27,938 bases of DNA, taken from positions 1 through 27,938 of the forward strand of contig WGAW01000079.1 of NCBI GenBank assembly GCA_015494675.1, given 5' to 3'. The position numbers and the translations under genes are program-made. The notes beneath the pieces are model-generated. The model saw only the letters and a list, made by a program, of their open reading frames with translations. It was not told the DNA's origin and searched no databases. Shown in pieces: positions 7,965-16,253 of this stretch. The DNA is from Hydrogenimonas sp. Its GTDB lineage: Bacteria; Campylobacterota; Campylobacteria; Campylobacterales; Hydrogenimonadaceae. Position 1 is the first letter of the stretch. Each line of letters starts with the position of its first letter.

Positions 7965-8851
7965 TCACATTCAGCGACCTTCTTCTCAAACTCCAGACCT
8001 ACTGGGCGAATCAGGGGTGCAATATTGTACAGCCCTACGACATCCCTTCCGGTGCGGGTACATTCCACCCGGCTACACTTCTGCGGAGTCTGGATTCAGG
8101 TCCGTGGTCGGCCGCATATGTTGCCCCCAGCCGCAGACCGACAGACGGCAGATACGGTGAAAACCCCAACAGGCTGGGAGCCTATTACCAGTTTCAGGTG
8201 CTCATAAAGCCCAGCCCTGAGGATATCCAGGATCTCTACCTCAAGAGCCTTGAATATCTGGGACTCGACATCTCGAAACACGACATCCGCTTCGTCGAGG
8301 ATAACTGGGAGTCGCCGACGCTCGGTGCGTGGGGGCTCGGCTGGGAGGTCTGGCTCGACGGTATGGAGGTGACACAGTTTACATATTTTCAGCAGGTAGG
8401 CGGTGTAGCCTGCGACCCGGTGGCTGCCGAGATCACGTACGGAACGGAGCGGCTGGCGATGTATCTTCAGGGTGTCGAATCGGTCTTCGATATAGTCTGG
8501 AGCGAAAAAGACGGCCTTATAACAACATATGCCGATGTGCACAGAGAGAGCGAGTACGAATTCAGCAGGTACAACTTCGAGATAGCCGATACAGAGATGC
8601 TCTTTAGGCACTTCGAAGATGCCGCACGGGAGTGCCGCCGCTGTCTCGATGCCGGATTGCCGCTGCCGGCGTACGATCAGTGCATGATCGCCTCTCACCT
8701 GTTCAATACACTTGATGCGAGAAAGGCCATATCGGTTACCGAGAGGGCGAACTACATTCTCAAAATCAGGGAGCTTGCCAAAGGATGCGCCGAGCTCTAC
8801 AAGGAGCAGGAGAGCGAGAGAGAGGCGAGAATCAGAGGTGAAAAAGCGTGA
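7961..8851 (+). CDS. glyQ: Glycyl-tRNA synthetase alpha subunit
   Basis: Class II aminoacyl-tRNA synthetase subunit that, as an alpha2beta2 enzyme with GlyS, charges tRNA-Gly. The 296-residue protein matches GlyQ through [15 protein letters not shown], then [28 protein letters not shown] and FTYFQQVGG. The length is normal. No glyS lies in the window, as expected for a phylum where the two genes are apart. It overlaps the glutaredoxin gene upstream and the NIF3-like gene downstream by 4 bases each. Confidence 0.97.
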   Translation: MITFSDLLLKLQTYWANQGCNIVQPYDIPSGAGTFHPATLLRSLDSGPWSAAYVAPSRRPTDGRYGENPNRLGAYYQFQVLIKPSPEDIQDLYLKSLEYLGLDISKHDIRFVEDNWESPTLGAWGLGWEVWLDGMEVTQFTYFQQVGGVACDPVAAEITYGTERLAMYLQGVESVFDIVWSEKDGLITTYADVHRESEYEFSRYNFEIADTEMLFRHFEDAARECRRCLDAGLPLPAYDQCMIASHLFNTLDARKAISVTERANYILKIRELAKGCAELYKEQESEREARIRGEKA

Positions 8852-9567
8852 CGGTAGGAGAAATATACGAGATTCTAGACGATCTAAGCCCGTTCGAGCT
8901 TCAGGAGAAGTGGGACAACAGCGGCCTGCTTCTTGGGGATGAACTACAGCGTGTAGGGCGCGTGGTACTGAGTGTCGATATAGACGCCCGAATGGTGGAT
9001 GAGGCGGAAGAGGGGACACTCTTTGTTCTTCACCACCCGCTTATCTTTTCGGGTCTCAGGAGACTGGTATGGAGCGAGTACCCGGCGAACATTCTTCGCG
9101 AAATGGTAAAAAAGAGCCATGCGCTGATCGCGATGCATACCAATTTCGACAAGACCCATCTAAACCGCTACGTCTTCGAAAAGGTTCTCGGTTTCGAGGG
9201 GTGTTGCGAAGAGTTCGTGTGCCGGGCCGAAGGTGAGTGGCGAAGCGACGACCTGCTCGAAGATATTAAGCGACGACTCGGTCTCGAGAGGCTGAGGGTG
9301 GTCGGCCGGAAGAGAGATATAAGAAGTGTGGCGATGACGACCGGCTCCGGTGCGAGCTTCGTTGGCGAGATAGATGCCGACCTTTTTCTGACGGGAGATA
9401 TAAAGTTCCATGACGCGATGAAGGCGCACTCTATGGGTATAATGATGGCAGATATAGGGCACTTCGAGAGCGAGCGCCATTTTGCCGATGCGCTCGGGGA
9501 GAGTTTGAAAAATTTGCCGATTCCGGTTATAATTGCACAATCGATCAACCCCTTTACCTACATTTAA
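8848..9567 (+). CDS. NIF3 / GTP cyclohydrolase I type 2-like protein
   Basis: A 239-residue member of the NIF3 (YbgI) family of dinuclear-metal proteins with a toroid hexamer fold. Visible features are [10 protein letters not shown] near the start, the metal ligands His62/His63 in VLHHPLIF, His97 and Asp101 in AMHTNFD, and His205 and Glu209 in IGHFESE. The biochemical role of the family is not settled; the GTP cyclohydrolase name comes from one report in Helicobacter. The GTG start overlaps the glyQ stop by 4 bases. glyQ-NIF3-zinc-ribbon-waaA is the same order as HP0960-HP0957 in H. pylori, from memory. Confidence 0.92.
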   Translation: MTVGEIYEILDDLSPFELQEKWDNSGLLLGDELQRVGRVVLSVDIDARMVDEAEEGTLFVLHHPLIFSGLRRLVWSEYPANILREMVKKSHALIAMHTNFDKTHLNRYVFEKVLGFEGCCEEFVCRAEGEWRSDDLLEDIKRRLGLERLRVVGRKRDIRSVAMTTGSGASFVGEIDADLFLTGDIKFHDAMKAHSMGIMMADIGHFESERHFADALGESLKNLPIPVIIAQSINPFTYI

Positions 9568-9579
9568 GCAAGGAAATCC

Positions 9580-10311
9580 ATGAACAAGCATCTTGAAGAT
9601 CTGATCGAGTTGTCCAAGATAGATCAGACCATAGACGCGTTTGAACCGAAAATAGAGGAGGCACGCTCCAGACTGGACGAAGTGGAGGAGGCCCAAAGCG
9701 CAGTGGAGCGCGAGATACTCGAGCTATCCGAAGAGATCAGGGAGAGCGAGCTCAAAAAGGCGAAGAACGAGCTCCATATACAGGAGCTCGGAGAGAAGCT
9801 CGAGGCGAACAGAAAAAAGAGCGCCGAGGCGAAGACCGAAAAGGAGATAAAGGCTCTGCAACTCGAAGAGGAGATAGCGAAAGAGCAGCTCGATTTCGCC
9901 AACGAAGAGATAGAGCGGCTCGACAACCTGATAGAGACGAGAAAGAGCGAAATAGAGACCAAAGAGGCGGAGCTGGCGGCCCTGAAAGAGAAGGGCGCCG
10001 CGGTCAAAGAGGAGGTCGAGCGGGAGCTTGCCGAGATTGAAAAAGAGAGGCAGCGCCTCTTCGAACAGAAGCAGGAGCTCATCTCCAAAATGAGCCAGAA
10101 GATCCTGGCGTTTTACGACAAGATTCGCCGATGGGCGAAAAACAGCGCCGTGGTTCCCGTGCGCAAGCAGGCGTGCATGGGCTGCTACATGAAGATAAAC
10201 GACAAGACCTACGCAGAGGTCATCAAGGGTGAAGAGATCACTACATGTCCCCACTGCGGACGCATTCTCTATCTCGAAGTCCAGAAAGAAGAAGAGAGCG
10301 CTGAAGCATAA
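9580..10311 (+). CDS. flgZ: Coiled-coil zinc-ribbon protein, FlgZ (HP0958) type
   Basis: The 243-residue protein has a very long charged helical hairpin (about 25-185) and a C-terminal C4 zinc ribbon with Cys199, Cys202, Cys223 and Cys226 in CMGC and CPHCG. In H. pylori the orthologue HP0958 (FlgZ) binds RpoN and stabilises it, and binds flaA mRNA, so it supports flagellar gene expression. Wider relatives are the C4-type zinc-ribbon family (DUF164). The position between the NIF3-like gene and waaA matches H. pylori, which supports orthology. The Shine-Dalgarno is AAGGAAA, 12 bases after the upstream gene. Confidence 0.88.
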   Translation: MNKHLEDLIELSKIDQTIDAFEPKIEEARSRLDEVEEAQSAVEREILELSEEIRESELKKAKNELHIQELGEKLEANRKKSAEAKTEKEIKALQLEEEIAKEQLDFANEEIERLDNLIETRKSEIETKEAELAALKEKGAAVKEEVERELAEIEKERQRLFEQKQELISKMSQKILAFYDKIRRWAKNSAVVPVRKQACMGCYMKINDKTYAEVIKGEEITTCPHCGRILYLEVQKEEESAEA

Positions 10312-11473
10312 CCTTTTCGCGGCCCTCTATACGTTTGCGGCATGGGGGCTCTATCTGCTATCTATCCCCCTCCTGCTGCTCCTGTCTTTGAAAAAGAAGT
10401 ATCGTCAATCCGTTCCGGCGAGATTTTTTCTTTGGAGAAACCCTCCGCTAAAAGGGGGCGAGGTCTGGTTCCACGCATGCAGTTTCGGAGAGACGAGAGC
10501 CCTCGGGCCGCTCATCGATGCCCTGGGGCGCGAAAAGTGTGCCGTCACCACGACGACGCAGACAGGATTTCTGGAAGCCCAAAAGATCTGCGACGAGGCC
10601 CGTTACCTACCTTTCGAGCCTCTACTTTGGCTCTGGATCCGCCCGCAGAAGGTGCTTGCGGTAATGGAGGCCGAGCTATGGTTTCTTCTCTTTTATATCG
10701 CCAAACTGCGCGGAGCCAAGACAATGCTGATAAACGCACGCATTTCCGACAGATCGTGGAAGAGCTACCGCCGCTTCTCATGGCTCTACAGGAAGGTTTT
10801 CGACCTGATAGACGAAGTGTATGCCCAGAGCGAAACGGACAGGGAGCGGCTTGAGCTCCTTGGCGCAAAGAGGGTGACGGTTACCGGAAACATCAAGCTG
10901 GCGCAGTCGGTACGCGCCACCAGAAGTTACCCGAAGCCCTCCGGTACCGTGGTTACGGCCGCCAGCACCCACGAAGGGGAGGAGGAGGCCGTTTTGGACT
11001 CTTTTCTGGAGTTTAAAAGGGGTCAGCAGGATGCGAGGCTGCTGATTGTCCCGAGGCATCCGGAGAGGTTCGACAAGGTATGCGACGTCGCGAAAAGGGC
11101 GGCTTCCGGATCGGGTCTGAGCTTCTGCAGGTGGAGCGAGTCGAAGAGCCTGGATGCAGATATCGTGGTGATAGATGCTATGGGCGAACTGATAAACATC
11201 TACGCGATCAGCGACATTGTGATACTCGGTGGAGCTTTCGCCCCTATCGGCGGCCACAATCCTGCGGAGGTGCTGCCGTTTGGATGCAGACTGATAACCG
11301 GAAAGAGCATATTCAATCAGAAGGCGATCTTCGCGGAGATGGACGGGGTCCTCTTTTGTGACCTACCGGAGCTTGCGCGCACTCTTCGCGAAGCGCTCGA
11401 CGCTCCACCGCCCAGGCTGAAGCATGAGGCGGATCTGGAGCCGATACTGAAAGGTATTTCGGATGTGGTATGA
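10229..11473 (+). CDS. waaA: 3-deoxy-D-manno-octulosonic acid transferase
   Basis: Membrane-anchored GT-B glycosyltransferase that adds Kdo to lipid A. An N-terminal hydrophobic anchor (LFAALYTFAAWGLYLL) is followed by a basic stretch and HACSFGETRALGPL, which carries the catalytic Glu. TTTTQTGF, GNIKLAQS and the C-terminal donor site near FGCRLITGKSIFNQ follow. The start is uncertain. By homology the protein should begin close to the anchor at about 10300, where only a CTG (10301) is in frame. The nearest normal start is the GTG at 10229, which would overlap flgZ by 83 bases and add about 24 basic residues. The listed start is that GTG. The gene overlaps the DUF167 gene by 11 bases. Confidence 0.93.
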   Translation: MKRSLHVPTADAFSISKSRKKKRALKHNLFAALYTFAAWGLYLLSIPLLLLLSLKKKYRQSVPARFFLWRNPPLKGGEVWFHACSFGETRALGPLIDALGREKCAVTTTTQTGFLEAQKICDEARYLPFEPLLWLWIRPQKVLAVMEAELWFLLFYIAKLRGAKTMLINARISDRSWKSYRRFSWLYRKVFDLIDEVYAQSETDRERLELLGAKRVTVTGNIKLAQSVRATRSYPKPSGTVVTAASTHEGEEEAVLDSFLEFKRGQQDARLLIVPRHPERFDKVCDVAKRAASGSGLSFCRWSESKSLDADIVVIDAMGELINIYAISDIVILGGAFAPIGGHNPAEVLPFGCRLITGKSIFNQKAIFAEMDGVLFCDLPELARTLREALDAPPPRLKHEADLEPILKGISDVV

Positions 11474-11747
11474 TAGAAAAGACGGGTTTGTCGATCTGCT
11501 TGTAAGCGCACGGCCCAACAGCGGCAAAAACTGTTTCGCAGGCATATACGACGACAGTTTGAAGATACAGATAAAGGCCCCTGCGGTCGAAGGGGCGGCC
11601 AACAGGGAGCTGGTCAAGTTTCTATCGAAGAGCTTCAAGATTCCGAAAAGTGAGATTCGGTTTATCTCCGGTGAGACAGGAAAGAGGAAACGGATACGCT
11701 TGCCCTTAAACGAGAGAGTGGAAGAGTTCATAAATGCAAAAGAGTGA
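11463..11747 (+). CDS. DUF167 (YggU-like) family protein
   Basis: A 94-residue basic protein with the DUF167 pattern: LVSARPNSGKNCFAGI, then LKIQIKAPAVEGAANREL, KFLSKSFKI and SGETGKRKRIRL. The family is widespread and its function is unknown; folded members are small alpha/beta proteins. The start overlaps waaA by 11 bases and the end overlaps the pseudouridine synthase by 14 bases, so the three are one translational unit. Confidence 0.9.
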   Translation: MWYDRKDGFVDLLVSARPNSGKNCFAGIYDDSLKIQIKAPAVEGAANRELVKFLSKSFKIPKSEIRFISGETGKRKRIRLPLNERVEEFINAKE

Positions 11748-12495
11748 AAAGAGGCAGAAGGCATATAAACTTCTTGCGGTACAGATGGGGTTGTCCAACT
11801 CCAAGGCCAAAGAGCTGATCGACAGAGGCGTGGTCTATGTCGGAAACAGAAAAGTCGCCATAGCCAGGGGCGAGCTTCCGGTAGAGACTAAGTTCAGGGT
11901 CCTGAGGCTCGACAGACCCGAAGTGGTTTTCGAGAACGAAGAGGTGCTTGCGCTCAACAAGCCGGCCTTCTATACGAGCGACGAGGCGGCGGCATCCTAC
12001 AAGAATGCCAGGCTTCTTCACAGGCTCGACCGTGAGACGAGCGGCGTTCTGCTTCTGTCTAAAAACAGATCATTCCACAAGAGGGCCGAGGAGGCTTTCA
12101 GGGCGAGGGCCGTCTATAAGGTCTACACCTGCTGGGTGCAGGGGATGGTCAGTGAACCGGCCACGATAGAGAAGCCGATAAAGACGATCAAGAGAAACGG
12201 CATAGCCTACAGCAGGATCGACAGGAGAGGCAAAGAGGCTATAACTCACATAGAGCCCCTGATGATCGTAGGCGGGCGCACAAAACTCAGAGTAGTGATC
12301 GAAACGGGACGCACCCACCAGATAAGGGTGCATCTAAAGAGTATCGGCCACCCGATAATCGGGGATACCCAGTACGGGGTGATGTCGAACCAGACAAACA
12401 GGATGCTCCTTCATGCACTCGAACTGAAGCTTCTCGGGTACGACTTCAGGGCGAAAGAGCCGAAAGGCTTCGATGTCTACGCGGGCGGAGCATAA
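11734..12495 (+). CDS. RluA family pseudouridine synthase with S4 domain
   Basis: A 253-residue RNA-modifying enzyme. An S4 RNA-binding domain (about 10-58, MGLSNSKAKELIDRG) precedes the catalytic RluA domain with LLHRLDRETSG, Asp99 being the catalytic residue. ETGRTHQIRVHLKSIGHPI and GDTQYG follow, all standard for the family. The link between LNKPAFYTS and HRLD is short, as in compact epsilonproteobacterial members. Whether it acts on 23S rRNA (RluC/RluD-like sites) or tRNA cannot be told. It ends the waaA cluster, about 107 bases before ffh. Confidence 0.93.
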   Translation: MQKSEKRQKAYKLLAVQMGLSNSKAKELIDRGVVYVGNRKVAIARGELPVETKFRVLRLDRPEVVFENEEVLALNKPAFYTSDEAAASYKNARLLHRLDRETSGVLLLSKNRSFHKRAEEAFRARAVYKVYTCWVQGMVSEPATIEKPIKTIKRNGIAYSRIDRRGKEAITHIEPLMIVGGRTKLRVVIETGRTHQIRVHLKSIGHPIIGDTQYGVMSNQTNRMLLHALELKLLGYDFRAKEPKGFDVYAGGA

Positions 12496-12499
12496 TCTT

Positions 12500-12536
12500 A
12501 TATTTAATTAAAATTAAAGTGTTTATAAGCTAAAAT
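12500..12536 (+). promoter_or_regulatory. Candidate ffh promoter
   Basis: This is an AT-rich stretch in the 107-base gap. GCTAAAAT (12529-12536) fits the extended -10 of Helicobacter and Campylobacter. It is preceded by phased runs of T and A (TTTAATTAAAATTAAAG) where a -35 box would be, also typical for the phylum. The leader to the GTG of ffh would be about 60 bases. Confidence 0.5.
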
Positions 12537-12602
12537 TCCGGACTTTGAGTAGAGCCCTCGATTTGAAAAAGGGGGAGTTTAAGGCCAAAAGCAGGAGCGG
12601 GT

Positions 12603-13946
12603 GTGTTCGAGTCGTTAAGCAGCAGTTTTCAAAACGCCATATCGAAGATACGTTTCAAAGATGACGAGAAGGCGCTCAAGCGCGCCCTCGGCGAGCTTAA
12701 AAAGTCTCTTTTGAAGGCGGACGTGCACCATAAAGTGGTAAAAGAGCTGCTGAGTGTCGTGGAGCGAGAAACGAAGCTTGCCGGAATCGGCAAGGAGAGC
12801 TTCCTGAAGGCTTTGAAAAAAGAGCTGACGCAGATACTGACGGCCCCCGGAAAACAGGGTTTCGTATATAGCTCCAAACCCCCTACCGTGGTTATGATGG
12901 CGGGTCTGCAGGGATCGGGTAAAACCACTACGTCCGGCAAACTGGCATACTACCTGAAGCTCAGAAAAAAGAGGGTCCTTCTCGCCGCTGCCGATCTGCA
13001 GCGCCTTGCGGCCGTGGAGCAGCTGAGGCAGATTGCCGGCCAGATAGAGGTTGACGTTTTCGCCGACGAGTCTATCAAAGATCCGGTCGAAGTCGCCAAG
13101 AAGGCGCTGCAAAAGGCGAAAGAGGGAAACTACGACGTACTGATAGTCGATACCGCCGGGCGCCTTGCGATAGACGAAGAGCTTATGGATGAGATAAAGC
13201 GGGTCAAGGAGGCCCTTAATCCGGACGAGATATTCTATGTCGCAGACTCTCTGACCGGACAGGATGCCGTAAGAAGCGCCGCGGCTTTCCACAGAGAGCT
13301 CGGTCTTACCGGTGTCATTTTGAGCAAGTATGACGGCGACAGCAAGGGCGGTGTGGCGCTAGGGATCGCCAAGCAGGTCGGGGTGCCGCTCCGTTTCATC
13401 GGCTCCGGCGAAAAGATGCCCGATCTGGAGGTCTTCATCCCCGATCGTATCGTCAACCGCCTTATGGGTGCGGGAGATATCGAGTCTCTGGCTGAAAAGG
13501 CTTCGGCCGTCATAGATGAAAAAGAGGCCAAGAGGGTGGCCAGGAAGATCAAGAAGGGGCAGTTCAACTTCAACGACTTCCTCGAGCAGTTGGAGCAGAT
13601 GAAGAAGCTCGGAAGCCTCAAGTCTATCGTCGGAATGATCCCGGGAATGGGAAAGATGGCGAGTGCCCTGAAAGATATGGATCTCGAAAACTCCGGGGAA
13701 ATAAAGAAGATAAAAGCGCTGATAAACTCGATGACACCGGCCGAGCGCGAGAATCCCGATCTTTTGAACAACAGCCGCAAGCGCCGCATAGCGAAAGGTG
13801 CCGGCCTCAACCAGATGGAGGTCAACAAGGTGCTCAAGCAGTTCAAGAACGCGGCGAAGATGGCCAAGAAGTTTTCCGGCAAAAAGGGGATGCAGGATCT
13901 TCAGAACATGATGAGCCAGATGCAGGGCGGCGGATTTCCGCGCTGA
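12603..13946 (+). CDS. ffh: Signal recognition particle protein Ffh
   Basis: SRP54-type GTPase that binds 4.5S RNA and signal sequences and brings ribosomes to FtsY at the membrane. The 447 residues run N domain (1-90), G domain with P-loop GLQGSGKTT (101-109), DLQRLAAVEQL, DTAGR (183-187) and SKYDGDSKGG (241-250), then the methionine-rich M domain (about 305-447) with MTPAERENP and NSRKRRIAKGAG for RNA binding. SKYD replaces the usual TKLD but keeps Lys and Asp. The GTG start follows AGGAG (12593-12597) by 5 bases. The 4.5S RNA gene is not in this window. Confidence 0.97.
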   Translation: MFESLSSSFQNAISKIRFKDDEKALKRALGELKKSLLKADVHHKVVKELLSVVERETKLAGIGKESFLKALKKELTQILTAPGKQGFVYSSKPPTVVMMAGLQGSGKTTTSGKLAYYLKLRKKRVLLAAADLQRLAAVEQLRQIAGQIEVDVFADESIKDPVEVAKKALQKAKEGNYDVLIVDTAGRLAIDEELMDEIKRVKEALNPDEIFYVADSLTGQDAVRSAAAFHRELGLTGVILSKYDGDSKGGVALGIAKQVGVPLRFIGSGEKMPDLEVFIPDRIVNRLMGAGDIESLAEKASAVIDEKEAKRVARKIKKGQFNFNDFLEQLEQMKKLGSLKSIVGMIPGMGKMASALKDMDLENSGEIKKIKALINSMTPAERENPDLLNNSRKRRIAKGAGLNQMEVNKVLKQFKNAAKMAKKFSGKKGMQDLQNMMSQMQGGGFPR

Positions 13947-13960
13947 AACGGCTCCAGGGA

Positions 13961-13999
13961 CATTGACCTAAACGATCCCGTCAATCGCTTAGGTCAATG
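13961..13999 (+). promoter_or_regulatory. Strong inverted repeat between ffh and rpsP
   Basis: CATTGACCTAA (13961-13971) and TTAGGTCAATG (13989-13999) are perfect 11-base complements. Inside, after one A-C mismatch, CGAT (13973-13976) pairs with ATCG (13984-13987) around a 7-base loop. No T-run follows, so it is not a classical terminator. It lies 43 bases before the rpsP ATG. It could be a leader control structure, an RNA processing site or a palindromic protein site. Confidence 0.6.
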
Positions 14000-14042
14000 C
14001 CTCTTCGGCAACTGAAAAACAACAATATCTCAAGGAGAAAAG

Positions 14043-14270
14043 ATGACCACAATCAGACTTACGCGCATGGGGCGCAAAAAGCGACCGTTCTACAGAATAG
14101 TAGTGACAGACAGCAGAAAGAGACGCGACAGCGGCTGGATAGAGTCTATAGGCTACTACGACCCGATGACCGAGCCGGCTACCGTAAAGATAGACGAAGA
14201 GAGGCTCAACTACTGGTTGAGTGTAGGAGCAAAGCCGAGCGAACGCGTCAAGAAACTTGCCGGAAAGTGA
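14043..14270 (+). CDS. rpsP: 30S ribosomal protein S16
   Basis: A 75-residue ribosomal protein with the standard S16 start [18 protein letters not shown], then [19 protein letters not shown] and [13 protein letters not shown]. The length is normal for bacteria. The Shine-Dalgarno is AAGGAGA just upstream. It opens the conserved rpsP-khpA-rimM-trmD-rplS cluster, which in H. pylori also follows ffh. Confidence 0.98.
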   Translation: MTTIRLTRMGRKKRPFYRIVVTDSRKRRDSGWIESIGYYDPMTEPATVKIDEERLNYWLSVGAKPSERVKKLAGK

Positions 14271-14271
14271 T

Positions 14272-14517
14272 ATGATCGAAGATTTTGTGCGCGATTTCGC
14301 CAAACTTATCGCGTCTCGTCCCGAAGAGATCTCCGTAGAGCGGCAGAATCTGGGTGAGAATTTCGACGAGATAGTGATCTACGCGCACAAAGAGGATGCC
14401 GGAAAGCTGATAGGCAAAGAGGGGCGCATGATAAACGCGCTCAAAACCGTCATTAGCGGCTGCAAGGCTAAAGACGGCATCAGCTACCGTGTCAATGTCC
14501 GGACGATAGAGGAGTAG
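14272..14517 (+). CDS. khpA: KH domain RNA-binding protein, KhpA type
   Basis: An 81-residue single KH domain with the GxxG loop Gly-Lys-Glu-Gly at 48-51 in KLIGKEGRMINALK. KhpA proteins bind RNA, often with a KhpB partner. The position right after rpsP is the usual one. The ATG at 14272 is chosen, 1 base after the rpsP stop; an in-frame TTG at 14257 inside rpsP is less likely. Translation is probably coupled to rpsP. Confidence 0.92.
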   Translation: MIEDFVRDFAKLIASRPEEISVERQNLGENFDEIVIYAHKEDAGKLIGKEGRMINALKTVISGCKAKDGISYRVNVRTIEE

Positions 14518-14522
14518 AAGGG

Positions 14523-15050
14523 GTGAACCCCGAAAAGATACCTGTAGCCCGAATAGGCAAAACGGTCGGGCTCAAAGGTGAAATGCGCCTCAACCTGCTT
14601 AGCGATTTCCCGGAGCAGTTCAAGCCCGGCGCACGCTTCATGAGCGATCGCGGCGATCTGACGGTCGCTTCCTACAGCCCGGCGAGAGGGGTCATTCGTT
14701 TCGAGGGCATAGAGAGTATCGAAGAGGCAAAACCCCTGACCAACGCCTATATCTACACTACGAAAGAGGCTAGCGAAGCGACTTGCAGACTGAAGAAGGG
14801 TGAGTACTTCTGGTACCAGATAATCGGTCTCGATATTGTAGAAGGGGGAGAGAAGATAGGAGCTGTCGGGAGTATCGAGCGTCTTGCCGGAACCGACTAC
14901 CTCCAGGTCGAGACTTCGCCCGCGCTGGTCGAAGAGGGGTATCCGAAAAGCTTCCTTGTCCCTTATATCGACCGATATATCGCGCTGGTCGACCTCGAGA
15001 GAGGGTTCGTGAAAACCAGGGGCGCCAAAGAGATCCTGGAAGCGAGCTGA
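14523..15050 (+). CDS. rimM: Ribosome maturation factor RimM
   Basis: A 175-residue 16S rRNA processing factor that binds S19 and helps mature the 30S head. VARIGKTVGLKGEMRLNLLSD is the typical RimM N-terminal barrel. The C-terminal PRC-barrel holds GEYFWYQIIGLDIV and FLVPYIDRYIALVDLE. The start is the GTG at 14523 after GGAGTAGAAGG. The stop and the trmD start share one base (TGATG). Confidence 0.96.
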   Translation: MNPEKIPVARIGKTVGLKGEMRLNLLSDFPEQFKPGARFMSDRGDLTVASYSPARGVIRFEGIESIEEAKPLTNAYIYTTKEASEATCRLKKGEYFWYQIIGLDIVEGGEKIGAVGSIERLAGTDYLQVETSPALVEEGYPKSFLVPYIDRYIALVDLERGFVKTRGAKEILEAS

Positions 15051-15763
15051 TGCGTTTTACGTTCGTCACCCTTTTTTGGCCCCTGATGGAGGGATATTTC
15101 ACCGACTCCATCCTAAAGAGGGCCGTCGATAGCGGGATTCTGGAGATAGAGCATCTCGATCCGAGGGATTTCACGAAAGATCGCCATCGAAAAGTCGACG
15201 ATACGATGGCCGGCGGAGGGGCCGGTATGGTCATGATGCCGCAGCCGCTATTCGATACTCTCGGTCACCTGAAGGAGAGGTCGAGCGATGTGCATATCGT
15301 CTTTACGACGCCGGTGGGGAAGCCGTTTAACCAGAACGATGCAAAAAGGCTGTCCCGAAAGAGCCATATAGCATTTGTAAGCGGCCGTTACGAGGGGATC
15401 GACGAACGTGTCGTAGAGAGCTATGCGGATGAGTGCTTCTGCATAGGCGACTACATACTTACGGGCGGGGAGCTTCCTTCACTGGTTATGGCCGACGCGA
15501 TCAGCAGGATGGTGCCAGGAGTCCTGGGAAACGCTCAATCTCTGGAGTCGGAGAGCTTCGAGTCGCACCTCCTGGAGGCGCCGGCTTTCACCAGACCTAA
15601 AAGTTTCCATAATTTAAGCGTTCCTTCAGAGTTTTTAAAGGGAAACCATAGTAAAATTAACGCCCTTAAAAAAACGATGGCGTTGAGCAAAACAAAATAT
15701 TTTCGCCCGGAGCGATATTTGAAATTTACCCAAAGGGAAAGTGATGAAAAATCGATATATTGA
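15050..15763 (+). CDS. trmD: tRNA (guanine37-N1)-methyltransferase
   Basis: A 237-residue SPOUT methyltransferase that makes m1G37 with S-adenosylmethionine and prevents frameshifting. It starts [17 protein letters not shown], has [13 protein letters not shown], and carries the trefoil-knot cofactor site [13 protein letters not shown] and [13 protein letters not shown]. The C-terminal domain has [11 protein letters not shown]. The last 20 bases overlap the rplS start. Confidence 0.97.
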   Translation: MRFTFVTLFWPLMEGYFTDSILKRAVDSGILEIEHLDPRDFTKDRHRKVDDTMAGGGAGMVMMPQPLFDTLGHLKERSSDVHIVFTTPVGKPFNQNDAKRLSRKSHIAFVSGRYEGIDERVVESYADECFCIGDYILTGGELPSLVMADAISRMVPGVLGNAQSLESESFESHLLEAPAFTRPKSFHNLSVPSEFLKGNHSKINALKKTMALSKTKYFRPERYLKFTQRESDEKSIY

Positions 15764-16103
15764 GTCGTTCGAGAAGTCTCAGATTGAAAACAAGAATATC
15801 CCGGAATTCCGTGCCGGAGATACGGTTCGGGTTGCCGTCAACATCAAAGAGGGCGAAAAGACCCGTATACAGAACTTCGAGGGTGTCTGCATCGCTATTC
15901 GCGGTGAGGGAACCGGAAAGACTTTCATAGTAAGAAAGATCGGTGCCAACAATGTCGGTGTCGAGCGTATCTTTCCGCTCTATTCCGACAGCATCGAGAA
16001 GATAGACGTGGTAAGGCGCGGCCGTGTACGCAGAGCGAAACTCTTCTATCTGCGCGGACTTCGCGGTAAAGCCGCAAGAATCAAAGAGCTTCGAAAGAAG
16101 TAG
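15744..16103 (+). CDS. rplS: 50S ribosomal protein L19
   Basis: A 119-residue ribosomal protein. [20 protein letters not shown] and [11 protein letters not shown], then [31 protein letters not shown] and [21 protein letters not shown] are close to the Campylobacter L19. The ATG at 15744 is chosen over the GTG one codon before because it gives the N-terminus known in the phylum. The start lies inside trmD. It ends the cluster. Confidence 0.97.
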   Translation: MKNRYIESFEKSQIENKNIPEFRAGDTVRVAVNIKEGEKTRIQNFEGVCIAIRGEGTGKTFIVRKIGANNVGVERIFPLYSDSIEKIDVVRRGRVRRAKLFYLRGLRGKAARIKELRKK

Positions 16104-16114
16104 CCTCTCTTCGG

Positions 16115-16133
16115 CGGGGGTAGTAAGCCCCCG
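16115..16133 (+). terminator. Candidate GC-rich hairpin after rplS
   Basis: CGGGGG (16115-16120) pairs with CCCCCG (16128-16133) around a 7-base loop, 12 bases after the rplS stop. No immediate T-run follows; TTTTT appears only about 17 bases later. It may be a weak terminator of the ribosomal cluster or a transcript-end stabiliser. Confidence 0.4.
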
Positions 16134-16203
16134 GCGTCCCATAAACCACTTTTTACCGATATATCTATAACTCTTCCGAAAGCTTCCGTTTTGTAAACTA
16201 CGT

Positions 16204-16231
16204 TACCGGCACCGCACCCGTTGTGCCGGTA
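16204..16231 (+). promoter_or_regulatory. Inverted repeat in the cyclophilin leader
   Basis: TACCGGCAC (16204-16212) and GTGCCGGTA (16223-16231) are perfect 9-base complements around a 10-base loop. The hairpin ends about 10 bases before the Shine-Dalgarno CTGGAG and 22 bases before the ATG. With no T-run it is more likely a leader structure or operator than a terminator. Confidence 0.45.
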
Positions 16232-16253
16232 TAGATCTCAACTGGAGTAACCG

